Positions 1-5,174 of a stretch of 5,174 nucleotides of DNA are shown here, in pieces. The DNA lies in contig JAGRAL010000330.1 of NCBI GenBank assembly GCA_020434605.1, forward strand, positions 1 to 5,174. Direction: 5' to 3'. How positions within the stretch are numbered: the first letter of the stretch is position 1; each line of letters starts with the position of its first letter. This DNA is from Bdellovibrionales bacterium. GTDB lineage: Bacteria; Bdellovibrionota; Bdellovibrionia; Bdellovibrionales; UBA840. The notes under the pieces were generated by a model. The model was not told the origin of the DNA. It worked only from the letters and a program-made list of their open reading frames with translations, and searched no databases. Position numbers and translations under genes: made by a program.

Positions 1-1
1 C

Positions 2-1297
2 AACAGAGAAATTACTGGACCGCGAGATCCAAACCCTGAGTTAGCAAGTCATTCGCAGAAACTAATAGAGCAGATTGGAAATCTGCGTGGGCGTCCACTA
101 TTTTATCCTTATGTGGGAACTGGTGCGGGTAATGGTCCATATGTAGAGCTTGAAGATGGTAGCGTAAAAATAGATTTAGTAAATGGTATTGGCATTAATA
201 TATTGGGGCATTCACATCCAAAATTAATTGAAGCATCTGTAAGAGGCTCGCTAGAAGATGTTGTTGTGCAAGGAAATTTGCAGCCCAACAATCAATATAG
301 AGAAATCACTGACAAACTAATTACATTAGCGTCTAAAGGAACTCGTCTAAAGCATGCTTGGTTGTCAACATGCGGTACAATGGCAAACGAGAATGCACTA
401 AAAATGTGTAGGCAAAAACACAGTCCTGCTAGAAAAATCATAGCGATGAAAGATGCATTTGCCGGTAGATCAACAATGATGGCAGAAGTAACAGACAATC
501 CGGATTACAAACAAGGCTTACCGGATTACAATGAAGTATTGCGAGTTGATTTTTACGATCAAAAAAATCCAAAGTCTATTGAGCATAGTCTATCACAGTT
601 AAAAAAACATATCGAAGAAAATAAAGGTGACATTGCTTGTTTTACTTTTGAACCGATGCAAGGTGAGGGTGGTTACAGAGTAGCTCCTAGAGAATTCTTT
701 GTGCCACTTTTAGAACTATGCAAAGCCAATAATATTCTTGTGTGGGCTGATGAAGTACAAACATTTTGCAGAACAGGGGAGTTACTAGCAATTCAAACAT
801 TGAATATTGGTGAATATGTGGATGTTGTTACTGTTGCTAAAGCTCTTAAGGTGGGGGCAACAATTTACACCGAAGAATACAATCCAAAGCCAGGTCTAAT
901 TGCGGGAACATTCTCTGGTACATCAGCAGCTCTTTCGGCTGGGACAGCAGTACTTAGGGAATTATCAGAAAATAAATATTTTGGACCAACCGGTAAAATT
1001 GCAGAAGTACACAACTACTTTGTAGATGGCTTAAATATGTTGGCCGAGACAACCTGCAAAGGATTAATTAGTGAAGTAGAGGGACTGGGCTTAATGGTAG
1101 CAATGACTCCGCTAGAGGGTACAAAAGACAATATGATGAATACGCTAAAGGCGCTATTCAAGAATGGTTTATTAACTTTTGGTTGTGGGCACGGTCCTTA
1201 CCGCATACGATTCTTAATACCAGCAATTATGAACCAAAAAGACATTCAGGTGGCATTAAAAATCATTGAAAAGTCACTGGTAGAATTGAAGGGATAA
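2..1297 (+). CDS. Class III (PLP-dependent) aminotransferase, probable AstC role; 5' end cut by the window
   Basis: The reading frame is open from base 2 to the TAA at 1295-1297, giving 431 visible residues with the extreme N-terminus missing. A GTG at 113 could be read as a start, but the 37 codons before it are in frame and look like normal family sequence (for example NLRGRPLFYPYVGTGAG), so the gene begins upstream. Fold-type I motifs are present: a phosphate-loop-like STCGTMANENALK (visible residues 122-134), FAGRS (153-157) with the Arg that binds the substrate carboxylate in acylornithine aminotransferases, FEPMQGEGG (216-224), the cofactor-ring Asp in WADEVQT (Asp-250), and the probable Schiff-base Lys in TVAKALK (Lys-280, codon 839-841). 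ArgD/AstC/GABA-aminotransferase relatives share these. The adjoining astA and astD genes make succinylornithine transaminase the best guess. The usual Gly-rich tail after AKAL is replaced by KVG, so the subfamily is divergent and other omega-amino acid substrates are possible. Confidence 0.88.
   Translation, partial: NREITGPRDPNPELASHSQKLIEQIGNLRGRPLFYPYVGTGAGNGPYVELEDGSVKIDLVNGIGINILGHSHPKLIEASVRGSLEDVVVQGNLQPNNQYREITDKLITLASKGTRLKHAWLSTCGTMANENALKMCRQKHSPARKIIAMKDAFAGRSTMMAEVTDNPDYKQGLPDYNEVLRVDFYDQKNPKSIEHSLSQLKKHIEENKGDIACFTFEPMQGEGGYRVAPREFFVPLLELCKANNILVWADEVQTFCRTGELLAIQTLNIGEYVDVVTVAKALKVGATIYTEEYNPKPGLIAGTFSGTSAALSAGTAVLRELSENKYFGPTGKIAEVHNYFVDGLNMLAETTCKGLISEVEGLGLMVAMTPLEGTKDNMMNTLKALFKNGLLTFGCGHGPYRIRFLIPAIMNQKDIQVALKIIEKSLVELKG
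1290..1294 (+). promoter_or_regulatory. Ribosome binding site for the M20 gene
   Basis: AGGGA lies in the last codons of the aminotransferase gene, 11 bases before the ATG at 1306. The spacing is somewhat long, and no closer purine-rich site exists in the 8-base gap (TTTGTTAT). This suggests translation that partly depends on ribosomes finishing the upstream gene. Confidence 0.5.
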
Positions 1298-1305
1298 TTT
1301 GTTAT

Positions 1306-2637
1306 ATGGATTTTATCCAAGCGTGCGAGAGAATACTGTCAATTGATTCAAGCCCATCGGTTGGTAACGGGTTTGTGATTGATTACGTAAATGAGTTAGC
1401 GCTTTCGCTTGGGTTGAGTGCCGAAATCAAAACAACAGAGGTTGACGGGGTAGAACAAAAATTAATTTTTATTCGCAAGGGCAAAGCTAAAGAAAGTGAA
1501 ATGGTTCTGTGGTCTAATTTAGATACATTAGATCCAGGCTCATACAGTCAATGGCTTGAAACGGATCACAATCCATTCTTAGCTACGATTAAAAATGATA
1601 AGATTTACGGACTGGGGAGCGCCACAGGAAAATTAGATTTTTTAGCAAAATTAGAAGCTCTTAGCCAAACTAATCTAAATCATGAGCAGGTAGGAGCGGT
1701 CTTGGTTGGGAGCTTTGGCAAAGAGGAAAACTTCTCGGGAGCTAGATATTTTTTATCTAACTACAAGCAAAAGATCCATGGCATTATCGTCAGTGAACCC
1801 TCGAACTTACAAATAGTAAATCAGTTTTCTGGCTCTGTGATTATAAAAATGGAACTACTGTTTTCAGACGAAGAAATCATGCTTCGAAAAAAATCTGATG
1901 GGGATGACATCACTTCAACACAAACAAAAATCTTCAGAGGAAAGTCATGCCATGCATCCACTCCAGAGTATGGAAAAAGTGCTTTCTCGGAATTAAAAGA
2001 CTACATAGAAAAACTCCCGGTTAATACTCACTTGATTTCTATAGAATCTGGTATTTCACCATATATTATTCCTGAAGAAGCAATTTTAGAATTAGATGTA
2101 GGACTTGCTAGAAAAGATACAATGCGAGAGAGACTGCTACAATTTTTAGAAAAAATTGATTCTGTGTTTAATGATAGGTTTTCTAGGTACGCAAGAAGAT
2201 ACAATTTAAAAGACTTTCCCCCTTACAACATTGGTTACGTCCGTACGACCGACAAAAGTATCGAGCTTGAAGGAACATTTTTTTTAACGGATGGCATAAC
2301 GAAAGAAAGAGTTAAGGACTGGTTAAAAGCAATCGAGGCACCCAACATTAAACTCTCTATTTCAGCATTTAAAGCATCAAGTAAAATGCCTGAAGATCAT
2401 CCAATGATCCATGATATGAAACTAGTTTTACAAGAATTTGGTGCCGTCGAGGATTTGCTATGGAAGCACAAAGTTTCTGATGCAAGCTACTTTCAAATAA
2501 AAGGAATCCCATCATTAGCATTTGGGCCAGGTGCAGCGGCAGGAAGCTCGTATCTACCTAATGAATATAATATTTTAACACAGCTAAGTGCCTCTAAAAA
2601 AATATACAAAGAAATTTTACACAGGATGTGCCAATGA
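1306..2637 (+). CDS. M20-family peptidase/deacylase homologue with a degraded di-zinc site
   Basis: This 443-residue protein has the architecture of ArgE/DapE-type amidohydrolases: a catalytic half (about 1-175), a lid/dimerisation domain (about 176-350, longer than usual) and a C-terminal return to the catalytic domain (about 351-443). Recognisable motifs are SNLDTLDPG (70-78; family HxD), YGLGSATGK (101-109; family YGRGxxDxK), GKEENFSGAR (138-147, with the Glu pair 140-141), SEPS (163-166), GKSCHASTPEYG (212-223, lid His-216), VSDASYF (390-396) and FGPGAAAGSSYLPNEY (406-421). Compared with DapE, the zinc ligands His-67, Asp-100 and His-349 become Asn-71, Thr-107 and Tyr-416. Asp-73, Glu-140, Glu-141, Glu-164 and His-216 remain. 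Active members hydrolyse N-acyl amino acids such as acetylornithine or succinyl-diaminopimelate. The position in an AST-like operon suggests succinylglutamate desuccinylation (the AstE step), but the metal-ligand losses argue against ordinary zinc hydrolysis. It may be a pseudoenzyme or have altered chemistry. No signal peptide is seen, so it is probably cytoplasmic. Confidence 0.85.
   Translation: MDFIQACERILSIDSSPSVGNGFVIDYVNELALSLGLSAEIKTTEVDGVEQKLIFIRKGKAKESEMVLWSNLDTLDPGSYSQWLETDHNPFLATIKNDKIYGLGSATGKLDFLAKLEALSQTNLNHEQVGAVLVGSFGKEENFSGARYFLSNYKQKIHGIIVSEPSNLQIVNQFSGSVIIKMELLFSDEEIMLRKKSDGDDITSTQTKIFRGKSCHASTPEYGKSAFSELKDYIEKLPVNTHLISIESGISPYIIPEEAILELDVGLARKDTMRERLLQFLEKIDSVFNDRFSRYARRYNLKDFPPYNIGYVRTTDKSIELEGTFFLTDGITKERVKDWLKAIEAPNIKLSISAFKASSKMPEDHPMIHDMKLVLQEFGAVEDLLWKHKVSDASYFQIKGIPSLAFGPGAAAGSSYLPNEYNILTQLSASKKIYKEILHRMCQ
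2623..2626 (+). promoter_or_regulatory. Ribosome binding site that fixes the astA start at ATG 2634
   Basis: AGGA ends 7 bases before the ATG at 2634, which is ideal spacing. The alternative GTG at 2628 would leave only one base between the site and the start, so the ATG is preferred. The ATG overlaps the TGA stop of the M20 gene (ATGA, 2634-2637), the classic arrangement for translational coupling. Confidence 0.75.
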
Positions 2638-3650
2638 GTTTTTTGGTTAGAGAGATAAAAAAACAAGATTTAGAGGGCGTGTTTCAATTAGCAAAGCACT
2701 TTACCTTGCTAAATTTGCCGGCCGACAAACCAAAGCTTGAAATGATGATCGAGGCCAGCGAAGAATCCTTTGCGGGCAAGAGAGAAAAAAAAGACGCCAC
2801 CTATATTTTTGTAATTGAAGATACTGAAATCAAAAAAATTATAGCGACTTCATTAATTTTAGCAAAACACGGTAACGAAGATATTCCTCACTACAGTTTT
2901 AGAATTATTAAAAAAGAGCACTTCAGCCAAGATATTGGAGTAGGTTTTATACATCAGGCCCTGCGATTTACCGAAGATAAAGATGGTCCAACAGAAATAG
3001 GTGGGTTACTTTTAGATCCAGATTATCGCAATCGTCCCGAGAAGCTTGGATCAGTGATTAGCCTAATCCGATTTTTATATATGGGAATGCATAAAGAGAG
3101 ATTTGAAAAAAGGGTTCTATGTGAACTCAGTCCGCCCTTAACCCCAGAGGGAAGAAGTGAGTTTTGGGAAGCTTTGGGCAGAAGATTCACCGGGCTTCCA
3201 TATATAGAGGCGGATCAAATTTCACAAACCAATAAAGAGTTTATTAAAACCCTATTTCCTAGCGAAGATATTTACTTATCTCTTTTGGATGCGAGAGCTC
3301 GTGTAGATATTGGAAGAGTTGCAGACGCAACAATACCAGCAAAGCATATGTTAGAAAAAATGGGGTTTACGTACTTGCATGAAGTAGACCCATTTGATGG
3401 AGCTCCACACTACGGTGTGTATTTAGAAGAAATTAAAGTAATTAAGGAAATGAAAAGCTTTAGCTTATCAAGTGCAGAAACACAGTCATACAGTAAGTTG
3501 GGACTCATGGCTGCACAAACAAAAGACGGATTTCGCGGAGGTCTGGTACATTATGATCTAAAGGACAATGAGTTGAGTATGCCAAAGTGGACTAGAGAAA
3601 TTTATGGATTAAATAGTAATGATAAGGTTTTTATTTACGCATTGAATTGA
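2634..3650 (+). CDS. astA: Arginine N-succinyltransferase (AstA) homologue, divergent active site
   Basis: AstA transfers succinyl from succinyl-CoA to the alpha-amino group of arginine, the first step of the AST pathway, in the cytoplasm. The protein has 338 residues from the chosen ATG, against 344 in E. coli, and is collinear with it throughout. Matches include a GNAT-like N-terminus (LVREIKKQDLEGVFQLA), SEESF (42-46), YIFVIED (57-63), LLLDPDYR (125-132; E. coli LFLDPDWR), FWEALGRRF (177-185; FWQSLGKRF), KEFIKTLFP (201-209), TIPAKHMLEKMGF (233-245) and VDPFDGAPH (251-259; IDIFDGGPT). The residue matching E. coli His-229, annotated as the active-site proton donor, is Ala-230 (VADAT in place of VHPQT). 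The DHTGSSEL stretch is DKDGPTEI, while Leu-125 of the succinyl-CoA site is kept. Family membership is clear, but activity and substrate are less certain. Pseudomonas AruF/AruG shows that this family can acylate ornithine as well and can work as unlike subunits. Confidence 0.9.
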   Translation: MSFLVREIKKQDLEGVFQLAKHFTLLNLPADKPKLEMMIEASEESFAGKREKKDATYIFVIEDTEIKKIIATSLILAKHGNEDIPHYSFRIIKKEHFSQDIGVGFIHQALRFTEDKDGPTEIGGLLLDPDYRNRPEKLGSVISLIRFLYMGMHKERFEKRVLCELSPPLTPEGRSEFWEALGRRFTGLPYIEADQISQTNKEFIKTLFPSEDIYLSLLDARARVDIGRVADATIPAKHMLEKMGFTYLHEVDPFDGAPHYGVYLEEIKVIKEMKSFSLSSAETQSYSKLGLMAAQTKDGFRGGLVHYDLKDNELSMPKWTREIYGLNSNDKVFIYALN

Positions 3651-3652
3651 GG
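3649..3652 (+). promoter_or_regulatory. Ribosome binding site for astD
   Basis: GAGG overlaps the astA stop codon (TGA 3648-3650) and ends 5 bases before the ATG at 3658. The intergenic gap is only 7 bases, so terminating ribosomes probably re-initiate here. Confidence 0.7.
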
Positions 3653-3657
3653 TTTAT

Positions 3658-5160
3658 ATGTCACTACAAAGGTTAGAGTATAAAGGAAATTACATCGGTG
3701 GAGAATTTGTAAAAGCATCAGGCTCGCTGTCTTGGGAAAAGCAGAGTCCATCAGACCTAAAGGATGTAGTTTTTGAATGTGCCGAGCAATATGATCATGT
3801 TGACCACGCAGTAGCGGCAGCAAGAGAGGCATATGCTTCTTGGCGTAAATTAAGTTTGGATGAACGTAAAGAGTATTTACTAAAGCTAAAAGCCGTCTAT
3901 ATTGAAAATAAAGAGAAGATCGCTGAAATTATTTCTAGAGAAACAGGAAAAGTTTATTGGGAAACTTTAGGTGAGGCGGGAGCGTTAGCTAATAAAATTG
4001 ATATTACAATCAATGAAAGTCTAAAACTAATTGCAGAGCAAAAAATAGCTAATGCTTTACCTAATGTGGATGGTTATGTTCGATTTAAACCTAGGGGTGT
4101 GATGGCAATTGTCGGTCCATTTAATTTTCCGGCCCATTTACCAAATGGCCACATTATACCGGCGTTAATCACAGGAAATACCGTAGTACTTAAACCGTCA
4201 GAAGTTACACCAGCGACTGGTCAACTTTTAGCAGAAATGTTTCACAAAGCAGGCTTTCCAAAAGGCGTTTTTAATATGGTGCAAGGCCGCGTAGAGACAG
4301 GTAAGCGTCTTGTAAAGCATGAGCATGTTGACGGAGTTCTCTTTACAGGGTCTTACGATGTAGGATTAAAAATCAGTCAGGATGTTATCACCCACTATGG
4401 AAAGTTAGTTGCACTTGAAATGGGTGGCAAAAATGCGTCAATTGTTTGGAGTGATGCTGATATGGATAAAGCTGTGTATGAGACGATCTTTGGCTCATAT
4501 GCATCTACGGGCCAACGCTGCTCATGCACTAGCCGAATCATAGTTCATAAGAAAATAAAAGATGAGTTTTTAAAGCGCTTTCATGAAACAGCAAAGAAAA
4601 TTAAAATAGGACATTGGAAAGAAGATGTTTTTTGTGGGCCGCTAATACATGACCAAGCCGTTGAGAAATACTTACGCTTTCAACAAATTGCTTTGCGTGA
4701 AGGAGCTGAATCAATAATGAGAGGTAAGGTTTTAGAGTTTTCACATAAGGGTTACTATGTGAGTCCATCTATATATTTTATCGAGAAACCAAACCCAACA
4801 TCTGTATTTGAAAAAGAAGAGGTTTTTGGACCGTCTGTTGCTGTGTATGCAGTCGACGACTTTGATGAGGCCTTAAGGATTGCAAATGATACCAGCTACG
4901 GTTTAGCGGCATCAGTATTTACTAAAGATAAGAATAAGTACATAAAAGCATTCGAAGATTTACAGGTTGGAAATGTGAATTGGAATAGAGCAACGTGTGG
5001 TGCTAGCTCAAAGCTACCATTTGGTGGAGAAAAAAAATCTGGTAATGATAGACCTTCAGGAAATTTTGCGGTTTATTATTGTACAACACCAATCGCATGT
5101 TTAGAGGACCAACAACATTTTGATCCAAAGGCAATTGCTAAGGGTATTGAGTTACAATAA
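3658..5160 (+). CDS. astD: N-succinylglutamate 5-semialdehyde dehydrogenase (AstD)
   Basis: This NAD-dependent aldehyde dehydrogenase oxidises N-succinylglutamate semialdehyde to N-succinylglutamate, the fourth AST step. The 500 residues are full length (E. coli AstD is 492). All core ALDH elements are visible: GPFNFPAHLPNGH (153-165) with the oxyanion Asn-156, KPSE (179-182), FTGS (229-232) of the nucleotide site, the general base Glu-254 in LEMGG, the nucleophile Cys-288 in GQRCSC, Glu-388 in EEVFGP, and the C-terminal PFGGEKKSG (454-462). Assignment to AstD rather than a generic ALDH rests on signature stretches shared with E. coli: RETGKVYWE, ANKIDITI, FPAHLPNGHIIPAL, VNWNRATCGASSKLPFGG and SGNDRPSGNFAVYYC. 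The enzyme looks fully competent, unlike its two upstream neighbours. It follows astA by 7 bases and overlaps the next start codon by one base, consistent with a single operon transcript. Confidence 0.93.
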   Translation: MSLQRLEYKGNYIGGEFVKASGSLSWEKQSPSDLKDVVFECAEQYDHVDHAVAAAREAYASWRKLSLDERKEYLLKLKAVYIENKEKIAEIISRETGKVYWETLGEAGALANKIDITINESLKLIAEQKIANALPNVDGYVRFKPRGVMAIVGPFNFPAHLPNGHIIPALITGNTVVLKPSEVTPATGQLLAEMFHKAGFPKGVFNMVQGRVETGKRLVKHEHVDGVLFTGSYDVGLKISQDVITHYGKLVALEMGGKNASIVWSDADMDKAVYETIFGSYASTGQRCSCTSRIIVHKKIKDEFLKRFHETAKKIKIGHWKEDVFCGPLIHDQAVEKYLRFQQIALREGAESIMRGKVLEFSHKGYYVSPSIYFIEKPNPTSVFEKEEVFGPSVAVYAVDDFDEALRIANDTSYGLAASVFTKDKNKYIKAFEDLQVGNVNWNRATCGASSKLPFGGEKKSGNDRPSGNFAVYYCTTPIACLEDQQHFDPKAIAKGIELQ

Positions 5161-5174
5161 TGCTAAAAAAATTA
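5160..5174 (+). CDS. Start of the next operon gene, cut by the window end
   Basis: An ATG at 5160-5162 shares one base with the astD stop (TAATG) and opens a frame reading MLKKL to the end of the window. A weak Shine-Dalgarno match (GAG, 5149-5151) lies 8 bases before it. The one-base stop/start overlap repeats the tight coupling seen upstream, so a genuine co-translated gene is likely. Five residues do not identify it. From the pathway, astB (succinylarginine dihydrolase) would be the expected missing member, but that is a guess. Confidence 0.55.

Larger units (their letters stand above)
1..5174 (+). other. Single co-directional AST-like operon segment
   Basis: Four genes and a fifth start run in the same direction, with junctions of +8, -4, +7 and -1 bases. 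No hairpin followed by a T-run and no room for a promoter exists between them, so they are almost certainly one transcript. The promoter and any arginine- or nitrogen-responsive operator must lie upstream of the window. Confidence 0.85.

Noticed and set aside
113..115. GTG as start codon of the aminotransferase
   Set aside because: The frame is open back to base 2 and the upstream 37 codons encode plausible family sequence; there is no Shine-Dalgarno site before 113 and the start lies inside a conserved N-terminal segment.
109..498. Two minus-strand open frames of 60 and 68 codons
   Set aside because: They lie wholly within the aminotransferase coding sequence, show no domain or ribosome binding site, and read as low-complexity antisense shadows.
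1298..1305. Internal promoter or regulatory site between the aminotransferase and M20 genes
   Set aside because: The gap is only 8 bases and no -35/-10 pair stands out near it beyond the general AT-richness.
2278..2285. T8 run in the M20 gene as a terminator or frameshift
   Set aside because: No GC-rich hairpin precedes it and the frame continues normally to the conserved C-terminal M20 motifs.
2628..2630. GTG as start codon of astA
   Set aside because: It lies one base after the AGGA site, while the ATG at 2634 has ideal spacing and overlaps the upstream stop as ATGA.
3635..3832. Minus-strand open frame of 65 codons across the astA-astD junction
   Set aside because: It is antisense to well-conserved AstD sequence and to the astA stop region, with no recognisable product.
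5030..5037. A8 run in astD as a possible slippage or frameshift site
   Set aside because: The zero frame continues through it into the conserved SGNDRP motif and the C-terminus, so no shift is needed; A-runs are expected in an AT-rich genome.

Overview
The window is a tightly packed stretch of one operon, with every gene on the + strand and at most 8 bases between neighbours. It reads as a divergent arginine succinyltransferase (AST) catabolic cluster. In order it holds the 3' part of a class III aminotransferase (2-1297, cut by the window start), an M20-family peptidase/deacylase homologue (1306-2637), an arginine N-succinyltransferase AstA homologue (2634-3650), a succinylglutamate-semialdehyde dehydrogenase AstD homologue (3658-5160), and the first five codons of a further gene (5160-5174).

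In the textbook pathway AstA makes N2-succinylarginine, AstB hydrolyses it to N2-succinylornithine, AstC transaminates that to N-succinylglutamate semialdehyde, AstD oxidises this to N-succinylglutamate, and AstE releases succinate and glutamate. The window supplies convincing AstA and AstD proteins and a plausible AstC. No AstB and no classical (M14-like) AstE is seen. They may lie outside the window, and the gene beginning at 5160 is the first place to look. The enterobacterial order is astCADBE; here an M20 protein sits between the aminotransferase and astA.

The most unusual point is the M20 protein. It keeps the fold motifs, the catalytic Glu pair and the lid histidine, but three of the five side chains that hold the two zinc ions in DapE/ArgE-type enzymes are replaced (His to Asn-71, bridging Asp to Thr-107, C-terminal His to Tyr-416). 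The AstA homologue next to it, whose gene overlaps it by 4 bases, also lacks the His assigned as the AstA active site (Ala-230 at the position of E. coli His-229). Two neighbouring, translationally coupled enzymes that have both lost key residues suggest altered chemistry or a non-catalytic partner role.

The DNA is AT-rich, uses all-bacterial Shine-Dalgarno starts and is densely coupled. The divergent AstA and the AT-rich coding suggest a Gram-negative bacterium outside the Gammaproteobacteria, possibly of the Bdellovibrionota (Bacteriovorax-like) type. This is a low-confidence guess from impression, not from a search. There is no gap over 300 bases, and I saw no RNA gene, mobile element, repeat array, promoter or terminator.
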